Part shown: positions 20,442-31,511 of the stretch, piece after piece
How the letters are laid out: every line of letters begins with the position of its first letter
Position numbering within the stretch: the first letter of the stretch is position 1
Assembly (NCBI GenBank): GCA_024748595.1
Contig: CP072944.1
Location: 342,001 to 406,000 of the forward strand
DNA length: 64,000 bases
Direction: 5' to 3'
DNA from: Sodalis sp. Ffu
GTDB taxonomy: Bacteria > Pseudomonadota > Gammaproteobacteria > Enterobacterales > Enterobacteriaceae
Program-made: the position numbers and the translations under genes
Notes under the pieces: generated by a model
Seen by the model: the letters and a program-made list of their open reading frames with translations, nothing else
The model's database searches: none
What the model was told of the DNA's origin: nothing

Positions 20442-20612
20442 TTATTTGGCAATAACTTTACAACCGCGGTAAAAACCGTCGATAGTTATGTGGTGACGCA
20501 GATGAGTTGCACCGGAAGCTTTGTCCATTGATATAGTAAAAGTCGTTAGTGCATCATGAGAACGGCGCATCCCACGTTTAGAACGGGTGGATTTATTTTG
20601 TTGTACGGCCAT
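20442..20612 (-). CDS. rpmF: 50S ribosomal protein L32
   Basis: This is a small protein of the large ribosomal subunit, 56 residues, the same length as in E. coli. The sequence begins [20 protein letters not shown] and ends KVIAK, nearly identical to E. coli L32; the internal segment '[14 protein letters not shown]' is also conserved. A clear ribosome binding site (AGGAGT) precedes the ATG. Its usual neighbours yceD (upstream) and plsX (downstream) are both pseudogenes. Confidence 0.97.
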   Translation of the reverse strand: MAVQQNKSTRSKRGMRRSHDALTTFTISMDKASGATHLRHHITIDGFYRGCKVIAK

Positions 20613-20630
20613 AGACTTACTCCTAGATTA

Positions 20631-21076
20631 CTATTGCTTTAAACTGGTTAATACAGAATGAGTTTGTCTTTTTTAGATGCAATTTGATCAAATACCTATT
20701 CATCTGTGATGGACACTTCAAAGTGTTCAGGATTATGCTCTAGTATTAGTTAAATAGATACACCTTGCAAACATCATTGATGTAGATCGTTTTGTACTTT
20801 TCCGTTAGCATATTCGCTTGTTCGTCATTAACGATTGGGATTATAATTATAATTCTGTTAAAGTATAATGACCTTTTCTGCGTATCCGTTAGTTAGTACA
20901 CGTGATCCATTTTTGGGATGGCGGAGCCTGAATATCATTTTTAGATTTACCATAAATGATGCATCATAACTTACTAGTTCATCAGGATGAATATAGATAC
21001 CATGTAGTACCAGTATTTTTGATTGATTTAAATTGGATTGATCAAGAGTAAGGTATCTTTTGCATAAAACACGCAT
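20631..21076 (-). pseudogene. yceD: yceD pseudogene (DUF177 protein)
   Basis: The first 72 codons (21076 to 20861) are still open. They read 'YLTLDQ', 'HGIYIHPDELVSYDASFMVNL' and 'VLTNGYAEKVII', matching the E. coli YceD N-terminal half (PLTLD, [36 protein letters not shown]). Then the frame is lost. Near 20700-20760 'EHNPEHFEVSITDE' is followed by a stop and 'VFDQI', like 'HDSEHCEVSEADMVFGEL'. A third frame ends 'HSVLTSLKQ', like 'NPFAVLASLKRK'. The Cys-rich middle is missing. The stop lies 18 bp upstream of rpmF, so its mRNA leader may still serve rpmF. Confidence 0.85.
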
Positions 21077-21429
21077 ATTAACTTTAATGACGTGTGGGAG
21101 TGAAAGAATAGGACGATTTGATGTTTTTCACCATTATTTTAGATTTAATTGCATCGGACAGTTTATAGTGCGGTAGTTTTGTTGATACGTTACAACGTGA
21201 GACTGTACATTTTATACAGTATTTGCGCTATAGTGTGTTGGGTAATCGCTGCAGTGCGTGAAAAAAGATAGCGACTTTAATAAGCTTATATTTTCTTATC
21301 GTTGATAGTATTCAGAGAAATACTATGCCAAGCGGAAGTGAATTTATTACTGGTGCAACCATAAACTGTTAGAGTAAATCTAATGCTCTGCATTATCCTT
21401 ACATTCATCTCTTCAGTCCTCTTATGAGG

Positions 21430-22416
21430 TTATTTGTGTTGAGCGCGCAAATAAAGCAGGCAATTTTGCAACGTGTCATCCAGAGGTGCTTCGATGCGCA
21501 GAATTTTTCCGTTAGTTGGATGAATGAAACGTAGTGCGGAAGCATGTAGAAAGAGCCGGTTTAGACCGCATTTTTTAAGTTGCTGATTGAATGTGCTGTC
21601 TCCATAGAGGTCATCGAAAGCAATAGGATGGCCGGCATACTGGGCATGCACGCGAATTTGATGCGTACGCCCGGTGATCGTACTGGCTTTAACCAATGTA
21701 GTCTGAGTAAAGCGCTCTTCAACTTTGAACCATGTTTCTGAAGGCTTACCCTTGTTATTGACCCGCACAACGCGCTCGCCGTTTGCTCGAATATTCTTCA
21801 ACAATGGTGCATTTACTACTTTTGTATGTGATTGCCATCGGCCGAAAACCAGCGCTAGATAGTCTTTTTTGATCTGTTTTAAACGCAGTTGCTTATGCAA
21901 CTCCAGCAAAGCCAAACGCTTCTTGGCCACTAGCAGTACGCCGGAGGTATTCCGGTCTAAACGGTGTACTAGTTCTAAAAAGCGCGCGTCAGGACGAAGC
22001 GCGCGCAACCCTTCAATTACGCCAAAACTTAACCCGCTACCACCGTGTACTGCAATGCCAGCCGGCTTATTAAGGATTAACATATGATCGTCTTCGTAAA
22101 TAATGGCATCGTTCAGCACAGTTATTTTTTCCAGAACGGGGGAAACCAGCGTTTGCTCATGCTCTGATTGCCGTATCGGGGGGATACGCAGCTCATCACT
22201 ATTCTGCAGTTTGTATTCTGCTTTTATCCTTTTTTTATTAACTCGCACTTCCCCTTTACGCACGATGCGGTAAATCATGCTTTTTGGCACCCCTTTCAGG
22301 TGAGTGCGCAAGAAATTATCTATTCGTTGACCAGCTTTGTCTGCAGAGATAGTAATAAAATATACGCCCGCATTATTTTCTTTCATAGAGTATGATTCAG
22401 AATATACAGTCAGCAT
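21430..22416 (-). CDS. rluC: 23S rRNA pseudouridine synthase RluC
   Basis: This enzyme makes pseudouridines 955, 2504 and 2580 of 23S rRNA in E. coli. It has 328 residues. An S4 RNA-binding domain lies at about 28-88 and the RluA-type catalytic domain follows, with the catalytic Asp D154 in HRLDRNTSG. I kept the ATG at 22416 because AGGAGG lies 7 nt upstream. It gives about nine residues more than E. coli RluC; an internal ATG at 22386 lacks a ribosome binding site. The gene diverges from rne as in E. coli. Confidence 0.95.
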   Translation of the reverse strand: MLTVYSESYSMKENNAGVYFITISADKAGQRIDNFLRTHLKGVPKSMIYRIVRKGEVRVNKKRIKAEYKLQNSDELRIPPIRQSEHEQTLVSPVLEKITVLNDAIIYEDDHMLILNKPAGIAVHGGSGLSFGVIEGLRALRPDARFLELVHRLDRNTSGVLLVAKKRLALLELHKQLRLKQIKKDYLALVFGRWQSHTKVVNAPLLKNIRANGERVVRVNNKGKPSETWFKVEERFTQTTLVKASTITGRTHQIRVHAQYAGHPIAFDDLYGDSTFNQQLKKCGLNRLFLHASALRFIHPTNGKILRIEAPLDDTLQNCLLYLRAQHK

Positions 22417-23556
22417 AGTACCACCTCCTGCATTTTATAGATAAAATATTTTCTGATTATGTATTATGTTTAGCTCGTTTCAGTAACTGGTTCTAGATTT
22501 TGTTGAGTAAATCGGATTGTTATATTTAATGAAGAGTAAATTATCAACTTTTTAGGGAAAATCTTTCTATGAGAAAGAAGACGTTTAAGATCACTAATTT
22601 AGGATAGCGACAACAATGGCCATCAGCATCCAGTGTGGCTACTAACATTTTTAGTACTGATCATTTTGTTTTACTTGGTTCTGACTTTTCGCTGCATGTA
22701 ATGGGTGCAAAAGCATTGTCTGTGGACTCTATTTAAGCAAATATGCTGAAAAGGTTAACGAAGCAATCACTCGATTATTAGTTGAGCAATTCTGATGGAA
22801 TCAGATGCTATCCAATTAAAGTTTAACAGAAAAGTATCATTGAAAATAAAAGTTCGAGTACGGCGCTCTGGCGAAGACAGATATCTCATGAATAAAACAA
22901 CAATTCAGTGGATTACTGATTTATCGATTATAATACCCAGGTAAGGGAAGTTATGGCATTGAAAAAATGATTCAGCTACGTATGACTTGCACCAAAAATT
23001 GCATTAAACAACATTATAATAACGACTTTTAATAAAAAAAGGTTTTTCACCGACTAAATTTATTCAAAAATTATAAAATAATATAGTTACTTTATTTTAT
23101 GAAATAGTCAGCAGTACAGATCTGAAACTTATCGGCGATGGCTAAAGTCATCTTGCTATATGCGTGTTAGCAGTGAAATAATGCTTTACTTTCCACGATG
23201 CTCTGCGTTCTAAGACAAGTAATCGTGGAATTTTAAATTTACTTGATTGAGCTTAACGTAGCCATGACATAAAAGGTATTTAGTTTATCGGGTCAATTAG
23301 CGGACTGTGAATTGCAGTTTAGTAGTCAAAAGGAATTAGTTATGGCAATAATCATCAGACATTATTCTATATATAATAATCTATTTTTCTTTTTTTTATG
23401 GAAAATATACACTGAAATAATGCGTCCCTTAGCAAATGACAACCATGATATTGATAATTTTGACCTACGTTACTGGGCTGTCGGTGCTTATATACGGCAC
23501 TGTTGTTTTTTTGCTGGCAGTTCTGATGCCAATGCATAAAAAATGAGTAAGTTACG
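22417..23556. other. rluC-rne divergent region, with rne leader
   Basis: This 1.14-kb region separates the divergent rluC and rne genes. The left half holds an internally deleted IS5-like copy (22477-23020). The right part must contain the rne promoter and leader. In E. coli the rne leader is about 0.36 kb and folds into hairpins used for autoregulation. Here a weak hairpin TGGCA...TGCCA occurs near 23515-23535, and a GTGC...GCAC pair near 23486-23502. Neither is strong evidence that autoregulation is kept. Confidence 0.45.
22477..23020 (+). mobile_element. decayed, internally deleted IS5-family copy
   Basis: It starts with a terminal-repeat relic TTTTGTTGAGTAAATC (about 22479-22494). An N-terminal trace FKITN (near 22578) matches the family start KFKITNW. 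A C-terminal trace 'NTQV' followed by 'VMALKK' near 22938-22970 corresponds to 'DAQVAEAMALVRALNK'. The segment around KVFGEGEW is missing. Parts of it align at nucleotide level with the copy at 14485-15420. Confidence 0.65.
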
Positions 23557-26208
23557 ATGAAAAGAATGTTAATTAACGCTACTCAACAGGAAGAGTTGCG
23601 CGTCGCTCTGGTAGATGGCCAGAGATTGTATGATCTGGATATTGAAACCCCTGGCCATGAACAGAAAAAAGCTAATATTTACAAGGGGAAAATCATTCGT
23701 ATTGAACCTAGTTTGGAAGCGGCATTTGTGGATTATGGCGTTGAACGCCATGGGTTTCTTCCTCTCAAAGAAATTGCTCATGAGTATTTCCCTTTCCAAT
23801 CTTCTTTCCAATCTAGGCCCAATATTAAAGATGTATTACGTGAAGGGCAGGAAGTCATTGTGCAGGTCGATAAAGAGGAGCGTGGGAATAAAGGTGCTGC
23901 GCTTACTACCTTTATTAGCCTGGCTGGTAGTTTTTTAGTACTTATGCCAAACAATCCTCGAGCCGGAGGTATTTCGCGTCGTATCTTAGGTGATGACCGC
24001 ACCGAGCTGAAAGAAGCTCTGTCCTCTCTGGCACTTCCTGAAGGCATGGGTTTGATTGTCCGCACCGCAGGTGTCGGTAAATCCGTTGAAGCGCTGCAGT
24101 GGGATCTGGCATTTCGTCTGAAACACTGGCAGGCGATTAAAAAATCTGCTGACTGTCATTCGGCGCCGTTTCTAATTCATCAGGAGAGCAATGTTATTGT
24201 TCGCGCCTTCCGTGATTATCTGCGTCCGGATATCGGCGAGATTTTGATTGATAATCCTAAAATAGTAAATTTAGCCAAGGAGCATATAGCTTCTTTGGGA
24301 CGTCCAGATTTTGCTAGCAAAATTAAGTTATACAGCGGTGAAATTTCGCTATTCAGCCATTACCAGATCGAATCTCAGATTGAATCTGCCTTTCAGCGTG
24401 AGGTGCGCCTACCTTCCGGCGGCTCCATCGTTATAGATACCACAGAAGCTCTCACCGCTATCGATATTAACTCCGCGCGTTCCACTCGCGGTGGCGATAT
24501 TGAAGAAACCGCTTTCAATACTAATCTAGAAGCGTCGGACGAAATCGCCCGTCAATTGCGCTTGCGCGATCTGGGCGGTTTGATCGTTATCGATTTTATT
24601 GATATGACGCCGGTGCGTAACCAGCGTGAAGTCGAAAATTGCTTGCGTGAAAAGGTACGCCAAGATCGCGCCCGCATTCAAATTGGGCGTATCTCCCGTT
24701 TTGGCTTGCTAGAACTATCCCGCCAGCGTCTCAGTCCGTCGTTGGGTGAGTCCAGTTATCACGCCTGTCCCCGCTGTGGCGGAACAGGCACTATCCGTGA
24801 TAATGAATCTCTCTCACTTTCTATTTTGCGTTTAATTGAAGAAGAGGCGCTGAAAGAGAATACCTATGAAGTGCACGCCATTGTTCCGGTGCCTATTGCT
24901 TCTTATCTACTCAATGAAAAGCGCGAAGCGGTTAACGCTATCGAGAAACGTCAGGGTGGCGTGCGAGTAATCATCGTGCCTAACGATGAGATGCAAACCC
25001 CGCATTATGCGGTGCTGCGTGTGCGTAAAGGTGAGGAGGCTCCTATACTGAGCTATTTGCTACCGCAATTACATGAAGCGGAAATGGTACAACAGTCGGA
25101 GGAATCTATCGCAGAGCGTAAATGTTTTGAGCAACCGTCATTGGCCGCTTACGTTATGTCCGGTCCACCAATGATCAGCGAAAAATCTTCTTTAGACGCA
25201 TGTATGAGGGAAACTATTTCTGCAGCACAGTCCACCTTTCTCAGCCTGTTAGATCGGATAATGGCCGGACTAAGATCATTGGTCAGTGTGCCTCCGAAGC
25301 AGCCGGAGGAAAAAGCTGAAAAACTGCAGGTTTCTGTCTTTTCTAACGAATTGGAAAGGCGGCGTCAGCAGGATCGGCGCAGTCCTCAACGACAAAATAA
25401 TCGCCGCGACCGCAACGGAGTGCAAAGCCGTGCTCATGATTCCCGTATTAATCAGGAAACTTGTCAGCAGCGCCGCACACAGCATTCGTATCATAATCGC
25501 CGCTGTGCCGAGCAGAAAATTAAAATATTACCGGAGGCAAAAATGGTTAGTAGCGATGGGGATTATGACGAAAAGAAACCTATACAGGTCATGCCGCGCC
25601 GTCATCGCCGCCAGCTGAACCGTAAAATACGCGTCGACGACAGCACAACTCACTCTGTGGTGAATCCGGTGCTCAATGCAGCTAAAAGTGTGACTTACGC
25701 TTTTAATGCCTCCGTGGAAAATCAGAATGATGCTTCCTATAGTCTGACGGGTGCTAGCGACATGTCGCTCGATATTAATGCCGATGGTTATAATGGCAGC
25801 AATAATGCAGGGTTGCAGCGCCGTTCACGCCGTTCTCCTCGCCATCTGCGTGTAAGCTGTCAGCGTCGGCACCGTTACCGTGACGAGCGTTATCCGATCC
25901 AGTCGCCAGTGCCATTGAGCAGCGCGGTGGTATCGCCGGAAATGGCCTCCGGTAAGGTGTGGGTTAGCTACCCGGTTTTTCCCATTAAACAGCGGGAACA
26001 AGAAACGATTACAGTTACGGTAGGACAAAATCAGGAAACGGATGCCGCTGCAATAGCGCATTTACAGCAACAAGCAATTATAGCTGGTCAGGTTGCAGTG
26101 GCGGTCAGCGAAGCACTGGATGTTGAACAGCGTTCTCAGGTGACGTTGATACGATTGATTCCTACAGCAGCACAGAGGAATCCGCTATCGATGAAGTACG
26201 GTCGGTGA
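23557..26208 (+). CDS. rne: ribonuclease E
   Basis: This is the essential endoribonuclease for mRNA decay and for rRNA and tRNA processing. It has 883 residues (1061 in E. coli). The catalytic half (1 to about 510) is nearly identical to E. coli: S1 domain near 39-120, metal-site Asp residues in AIDINSAR and VIDFIDM, and zinc-link CPRCGGTG. In the scaffold half I see a candidate amphipathic membrane helix ([16 protein letters not shown], near 550), an Arg-rich segment ([15 protein letters not shown]), a segment like the enolase-binding site ([12 protein letters not shown], near 690) and the AR2-like segment ([13 protein letters not shown]). The C-terminal PNPase-binding tail of E. coli is absent. 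Confidence 0.96.
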   Translation: MKRMLINATQQEELRVALVDGQRLYDLDIETPGHEQKKANIYKGKIIRIEPSLEAAFVDYGVERHGFLPLKEIAHEYFPFQSSFQSRPNIKDVLREGQEVIVQVDKEERGNKGAALTTFISLAGSFLVLMPNNPRAGGISRRILGDDRTELKEALSSLALPEGMGLIVRTAGVGKSVEALQWDLAFRLKHWQAIKKSADCHSAPFLIHQESNVIVRAFRDYLRPDIGEILIDNPKIVNLAKEHIASLGRPDFASKIKLYSGEISLFSHYQIESQIESAFQREVRLPSGGSIVIDTTEALTAIDINSARSTRGGDIEETAFNTNLEASDEIARQLRLRDLGGLIVIDFIDMTPVRNQREVENCLREKVRQDRARIQIGRISRFGLLELSRQRLSPSLGESSYHACPRCGGTGTIRDNESLSLSILRLIEEEALKENTYEVHAIVPVPIASYLLNEKREAVNAIEKRQGGVRVIIVPNDEMQTPHYAVLRVRKGEEAPILSYLLPQLHEAEMVQQSEESIAERKCFEQPSLAAYVMSGPPMISEKSSLDACMRETISAAQSTFLSLLDRIMAGLRSLVSVPPKQPEEKAEKLQVSVFSNELERRRQQDRRSPQRQNNRRDRNGVQSRAHDSRINQETCQQRRTQHSYHNRRCAEQKIKILPEAKMVSSDGDYDEKKPIQVMPRRHRRQLNRKIRVDDSTTHSVVNPVLNAAKSVTYAFNASVENQNDASYSLTGASDMSLDINADGYNGSNNAGLQRRSRRSPRHLRVSCQRRHRYRDERYPIQSPVPLSSAVVSPEMASGKVWVSYPVFPIKQREQETITVTVGQNQETDAAAIAHLQQQAIIAGQVAVAVSEALDVEQRSQVTLIRLIPTAAQRNPLSMKYGR

Positions 26209-26485
26209 TACTCCTAAAACCTGCCAGTGGACCGATAAATCTGCGATCAGGCAGAAATTTCCCCGATCCGCTGGCAGACACGATCGGTGCTTATAAATAC
26301 AGTTATATGCAGAAGATGTGCTTCTACCGAGCGTCAACTTAGGTATTTAAATACTGAAAACAAACTGGCCGCATTGATAGTGAACATAACATATTTTCTG
26401 GCAGTTGGTTGCGAATATGCTTATTTTGTATATCGCCGTTATTTGATGTTGTAATTTTTGTCTTTCATTGGCTGGAGTTTGTTTT

Positions 26486-27535
26486 ATGATTTCACAGTCC
26501 GCAGTGTTAAGAATTCGTCGGCCAGATGACTGGCATGTTCATTTGCGAGATAAAAAGATTTTACATACGGTACTGCCTTATAGCAGTCAGTATTTTGGGC
26601 GCGCAATAATCATGCCAAATTTAACACCACCGGTGATCACCCTGAATCAGGCCATAGCTTACCGTGAACGCATCCTTGCTGCGTTGCCTTCTGGGCACCA
26701 TTTTCAACCGCTAATGACTTGCTATCTGACCGACTCGCTTGAGAAGCAAACATTGCTCGACGGTTTCCGTCAAGGGGTCTTTATCGCCGCTAAACTTTAT
26801 CCAGCTAATGTTACTACTAATTCCAATTATGGAGTAACTGATATCACCGCTATATATCCATTGTTTGCTACTATGGAGGATATCGGTATGCCGCTGCTGG
26901 TCCATGGAGAAGTGACTGCAGTCGATATCGATATTTTTGACCGAGAAGCACGTTTTATTGAGTGGGTTATGGAGCCTATCCGCCATCAATTTCCGGCGCT
27001 AAAAATTGTCTTCGAACACATTACCACCAAAGAGGCAGTTGACTATGTGATAGCGAGCGATCGTTATTTGGGAGCCACCATCACCCCTCATCATCTTATG
27101 TTTAACCGAAACGATTTGTTGGTTGGGGGAATCCGGCCGCACCTATATTGTCAGCCTATCCTTAAGCGTAATGTGCATCAGCAGGCGTTGCGCGCCGCGG
27201 TTGCCACAGGTTGCGATCGATTTTTCCTCGGTACTGACACCGCCCCGCACTTCCTCCATTTAAAAGAGTCCAACTGCGGTTGTGCCGGGGTATTTAACGC
27301 ACCTGCTGCCCTGGCTGCTTACGCAACAGTCTTTGAAGAAATAGGGGCGCTTGCCTACTTTGAAGCTTTTTGTTCCTTTAATGGTCCGCGCTTCTATGAG
27401 TTGCCGTTGAACCAGGTCTTTATTGAGCTAAGACGAGAAGTAAGCCGTCAACCGACCATCATTCCTCTAGCAAAGGGCAAAGCTCTGGTTCCATTTCTTG
27501 CTGATCAGCCACTAAACTGGACTGTGGTAGGATAG
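26486..27535 (+). CDS. pyrC: dihydroorotase PyrC
   Basis: This is the zinc enzyme of pyrimidine synthesis that closes carbamoyl aspartate to dihydroorotate. It has 349 residues (348 in E. coli). Metal ligands are intact: HVHLR at 17-21, the carbamylated K103 in AAKLYPA, H140 in LLVHGE, H178 in FEHIT and the Asp in LGTDTAPH. The ATG at 26486 has GGAG 8 nt upstream; an in-frame start 18 bp earlier is unlikely. The 277 bp separating it from rne contain no recognisable gene. Confidence 0.96.
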   Translation: MISQSAVLRIRRPDDWHVHLRDKKILHTVLPYSSQYFGRAIIMPNLTPPVITLNQAIAYRERILAALPSGHHFQPLMTCYLTDSLEKQTLLDGFRQGVFIAAKLYPANVTTNSNYGVTDITAIYPLFATMEDIGMPLLVHGEVTAVDIDIFDREARFIEWVMEPIRHQFPALKIVFEHITTKEAVDYVIASDRYLGATITPHHLMFNRNDLLVGGIRPHLYCQPILKRNVHQQALRAAVATGCDRFFLGTDTAPHFLHLKESNCGCAGVFNAPAALAAYATVFEEIGALAYFEAFCSFNGPRFYELPLNQVFIELRREVSRQPTIIPLAKGKALVPFLADQPLNWTVVG

Positions 27536-28064
27536 TAGGCCAGGAAATTAGCCCATGATTATATTTCCTAGATTATCGATGTTGTCGATGCTACATAAAA
27601 TAAGATTTGTTCTTATTATTAATAATTTATAATAATTATTGAAATTACAGTGGTCAAAAAGATATAGTTTTCTGTCTACACTCTGTAGTCGCTGAGACCA
27701 AAAAATGATGCCGAGTCGTTAAAAATCTAGCAGTGTTTTGTTAAAAATCTTATAGTTATAAAATATTTTCTTGTAAGGTTTTTAAGTTTTACAATTAATA
27801 CGATAGAATAACACATATCAGAAAAGAGCAAGTAATCCATATATTTAGACATATAAGTATTTTATAGAGTCTATTTTAAGTTAACAAATGCTTTTCTTTA
27901 GTATAGTGGCTCCACTTGGCCTGTAAAACGTGCTAAAAAAGGTTTATGCTATAACAAAATTTCGATACTTTATTTGAATATGCATGGAATTAACAAATAT
28001 TGTCGGTCATCGTCTAGCACCGTGTGCGAGCTCGCTAGTAGCAACTAGCGAGAGGGGGATTCAG
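27536..28064. other. gene-free convergent intergenic stretch
   Basis: This AT-rich DNA lies between the convergent pyrC and copper-receptor genes. Apart from a hairpin near the receptor stop I see no gene, IS remnant or repeat. Confidence 0.6.
28031..28052. repeat. 9-bp-arm hairpin after the copper receptor gene
   Basis: CTCGCTAGT (28031-28039) pairs perfectly with ACTAGCGAG (28044-28052) across a 4-nt loop, 13 bp past the receptor stop. There is no T-run on either strand. It may be a Rho-independent-like terminator or an mRNA 3'-end stabiliser. Confidence 0.5.
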
Positions 28065-30125
28065 TCAGAACGTAATGCTCACTTTGGCCCACAAAGTACG
28101 CCCCGGCTCGATCAGTGGTATACCTGCGAAATCACTAAACTCTTTGTTACCTGCTAGATTTAGGTGTTCGCTGTAGCTTCGATTGAAAAAATTATCGATG
28201 CCGGCGGTGCATTTGAGGCTTTCAGTAGCTTGCCAGGCTAGGTTGGTCGATAGCACGCTAAAGCCTGAGCTATGACCAAAATCTTTGCCGACCACATTCC
28301 CTTCATTCATAGCGACCCGATGCTGCGCTGCTACAAGTCGCCATAGACCGGTGGCGCTCCATGCATCGCTTTTCCAGATCAGCGCCAAACGCCCTTCCAA
28401 TGGCTGGATTTGCGGCAGTGGCCGCCGGATATTTAAATTTTCGCCAAAAGACCATGCCAAATTGCTTTTCATTTGCCAATGGTCACTAAAACAATAGCCG
28501 ATACCCATTTCGCCGCCGAGGGTTATGGCGTCAAAATTTTCTGCATAGCTGCTATTGACGTGGGGAAGATCATAGCGAAACAGAATAAAGTTTTTTACAT
28601 GGCCGGCATAAGCGGATACCCATCCATTTAATTGCTTCAGTTTTAAATGGGATCCAATATCCATTTGTGTGGTTTTTTCGCGTTTTAGCCGGTGGAAAGC
28701 GTCCCGTTCAGAGCCGCGTCCAGATTTGAGGGTGATCAATTCCCAATAATCGGGAAAACGTTCGCTTATACCTAAACCGACATAGGTCATCAGCGGTAGA
28801 GGATTGGCATAATGTTCGTAACGCAGAAAAAGCGCGGGATACTTCTCGCTACGCCGTCCCGATTTTTGCACGGTATTGCAATTGGCCAGGCTATGCTCCA
28901 TCCGTACTCCGCTGATAAATTTATTCGCTGATTTTAACTTCCAGCTTAGTTCTGCAAACAATCCAGTGTCTTGAAAATGGGCATCCTTCTGCCAATGACC
29001 TTCTATTTTTTTACGGTGTTGGTTAACCTGGATATCTGTTCCGCCCTGTAGCTGGACATCCTTCCACTGCCAAGAACCGATTCCCCGGCTGCCCCATGTT
29101 AGTCGATCGACATTGCTGCTCATCCATTTAGCGCTCCGGCGTGCGTGATTATCCATGACATGATCGGCATAATGGTACCAGCTCTGCAGTTCGATGCTTT
29201 CCAGCACATTGCCGATAGCGCTTTGCTCCAACCGTAAACCAAAACTTTCACGCGCAAATCTCGTACCGTCCATGGCTCGGCCGGCATAACTGGCATTTCC
29301 ATCACCCTGTCCGAAAGTCATCTCTAGAAGTGTATCCGTCGTCGGTGTTAGTCCAACTGCCATATCTTTGTTCCATTTATGCCAAGCTGAATGAACACGT
29401 TGTCCGCCACCATCCTTATAATCAGCAGAGTGGGAAGTGTTGCCCATCAAACGTAGATAGCCAAATTGATTGCCAAAAATAGTATCGATGTTTTGATCCA
29501 ACCGGCCGCTTGATCCGGCGAGTGCACTGCCATGCAGCTTAATACTTTCTTCATAAAAGCTGGTGGGCTGCCTTTCAAAACGTAGTGTACCGGCTGAGCT
29601 ACCTGGCCCCCATAATACTGTCTGAGGACCTTTGACGAGTGTGATGATATCGAAGCTTTCTGGGAATATATAAGCACTAGATGAGTCCATACGGGAGGAG
29701 CAGGCGCCCAGCATTTCACCGCCATCCACCAGTAGTCGTAGTCGCGACCCGAACATACCGCGAAATACTGGATCTCCATTGGTGCCTCCGTTACGGATCA
29801 GGCTAAATCCTGGAATAGTCTTGAGATAATCTGCTCCGTCGCTGACTGGTATTGTTTGACAGGGCAACTTAGGAGCGATCATCATCGTTAATGATGATGG
29901 CAGAGGCGCGGTAACGGTAACTACATCGCCATCGCTGGCAACTTCAGGCGGCTGGTTCAGCATCTGCGTAACTTTTTGTGTTTGCGTAAATGCCTGTAGA
30001 GGCATCACGTCGCGTCCTGTGTACGCGGTCCCAATACAGGGTAAACTAAAGCTGAGTAAAGCAAACAATGTTGTAAAACGTGGTGTTAAGGAGAAGAATG
30101 AATGCTCCCTGATTATAACGGACAT
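28065..30125 (-). CDS. TonB-dependent copper receptor, OprC/NosA type
   Basis: This is an outer-membrane receptor that imports copper using TonB energy. The 686-residue protein has a signal peptide (about 1-35), a TonB-box-like DVVTVTAP (67-74), a plug domain (about 85-190) and a beta-barrel ending in an aromatic residue (Phe). The plug motif 'DPVFRGMFGSRLRLLVDGG' and 'FDIITLVKGPQTVLWGPG' are typical of the copper-receptor subfamily. The CxxxM motif (C142...M146) and HxM motif (H322-V-M324), known as the copper site in Pseudomonas OprC, are both present. AGGA lies 6 nt before the ATG. There is no sign of damage, although both flanks are decayed. Confidence 0.88.
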   Translation of the reverse strand: MSVIIREHSFFSLTPRFTTLFALLSFSLPCIGTAYTGRDVMPLQAFTQTQKVTQMLNQPPEVASDGDVVTVTAPLPSSLTMMIAPKLPCQTIPVSDGADYLKTIPGFSLIRNGGTNGDPVFRGMFGSRLRLLVDGGEMLGACSSRMDSSSAYIFPESFDIITLVKGPQTVLWGPGSSAGTLRFERQPTSFYEESIKLHGSALAGSSGRLDQNIDTIFGNQFGYLRLMGNTSHSADYKDGGGQRVHSAWHKWNKDMAVGLTPTTDTLLEMTFGQGDGNASYAGRAMDGTRFARESFGLRLEQSAIGNVLESIELQSWYHYADHVMDNHARRSAKWMSSNVDRLTWGSRGIGSWQWKDVQLQGGTDIQVNQHRKKIEGHWQKDAHFQDTGLFAELSWKLKSANKFISGVRMEHSLANCNTVQKSGRRSEKYPALFLRYEHYANPLPLMTYVGLGISERFPDYWELITLKSGRGSERDAFHRLKREKTTQMDIGSHLKLKQLNGWVSAYAGHVKNFILFRYDLPHVNSSYAENFDAITLGGEMGIGYCFSDHWQMKSNLAWSFGENLNIRRPLPQIQPLEGRLALIWKSDAWSATGLWRLVAAQHRVAMNEGNVVGKDFGHSSGFSVLSTNLAWQATESLKCTAGIDNFFNRSYSEHLNLAGNKEFSDFAGIPLIEPGRTLWAKVSITF

Positions 30126-31511
30126 ACATATTCCTTTATTGAATAAACTAGCGTTTTCATCTCTCGATGGTTATATCGTATCCAAAAAGATGGGTGTATT
30201 TGCCTTTGCATCAATGATAGCTAACATCATGTAAAAAGTTTTGTATCAAGCAGAGAGATAACCCCGGCGTCTACCAGTAAGTTGAATGAATGCAAACAAT
30301 GTCTTCAAATCGAAAGTGACGGTCTGGTGAGTTAATTTTTTAGTGATACAAAATTACCGACGACCTATTTAACACAGCTATACTTAGCTAAATTATTTTA
30401 TTCAATGCATGTACCTTGGTCATGGGTTATTCTACTTGGAACTGGTAATCTCGTAATAACTTTCTTGAGAAAATGCAAATAATTATTAATTAGTCTAGTG
30501 ATAATAATAACTTTATCAAACGTAGTTCATTAGAGATGTCAACACGTCATATTAACACGGTAAACATTACAAAATTTTATAGACCACATTTCAGTTACTG
30601 CATTTTCCACGTTGTCCCAATTTCACCTGTAAACGAAAAATATGAAAATGAAAGTAAATAGATAAAGTCATAATACAATAATCAGGATAAGCGCCGTACA
30701 AGTTATCGTAACTAACTTGTAATGTATGTAAGCACAACTTAGATGTTTGTGCGCCGAATGTATTAGCAATGACATACTGTTTTGGCCTGAATATTTAACA
30801 AAAAATAGTAAATATTAGAAATACAATACTAACTACTATTTAACTCTATTAATGATTTAGCTAAATTGACCTGCATGTAACATTTAATTAAGCTCATTGC
30901 TAAATATATTCAAAAATAATGCGTTCTATATCCGTGTAGAAAATTTAGATATTATCGACCATCATATGCAGCTTGGGTTAACTATATTCCTTTGTCTGAT
31001 TGTGTTATCATTAGCTTTACTATACAGTTAATTATAATATAATTTTACTGTATGTCGAGATTTTTATCATGATATTACTATTTTAGTTCGTTTACTGATA
31101 CGGTGGAATTTGAGTAACGTAAAATATTCATTAAACTAAAGAATGGCATTTATAAAGCTTTGCCTATGTTAAGACAAAATCTTTATTTTTACATTAATAC
31201 AGTGATGATGTCTATCTCTAAATATTGTACTGGACGTTTTTTTTGAGTGCTTATATTCTATAATATAGGATCGTAAAACGTCAGTAATCTGCATTTAATG
31301 ATGTCGTTGTTGTAACTTGCTTAATTAATACTTTTTTGTTCTTATCTAGATATTTTATTTAAAAAGTTGATGATTTACTTTTGATTAATTTAAAAATAAG
31401 TGAGATTTATTCAATAAAATTAGTCAACGATAGATTGGGTTGAAATTGATAAAGTTCCATGGTAGTGGCTATCTCTTCAGAGGTGCCTTAACTTAATTTA
31501 TAGTAAAACTA
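30126..31511. other. gene-free stretch between pykA and the copper receptor
   Basis: Most of this interval is a decayed minus-strand IS5-like element (30385-31420). The 250 bp upstream of the receptor start should hold its promoter; I could not identify a specific operator. Confidence 0.55.
30385..31420 (-). mobile_element. near full-length decayed IS5-family element, minus strand
   Basis: The right end carries a terminal-repeat relic GATTTATTCAATAAA (31404-31418). On the minus strand, traces follow in family order: 'KLHMMVD' near 30955, matching 'RKLHLAVD', and a C-terminal trace near 30390-30450 matching 'RDYDTQVAEAMA...HALNKM'. The length is close to that of an intact IS903-type element, but no frame is open. 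Confidence 0.65.

Noticed and set aside
20858-21076. 72-residue minus-strand open frame that could be taken for a small gene
   Set aside because: It is the surviving N-terminal half of the yceD pseudogene; YceD-like text continues in other frames after it.
23312-23539. 75-residue plus-strand frame directly before rne
   Set aside because: It lies in the rne leader region and shows no homology or ribosome binding site.
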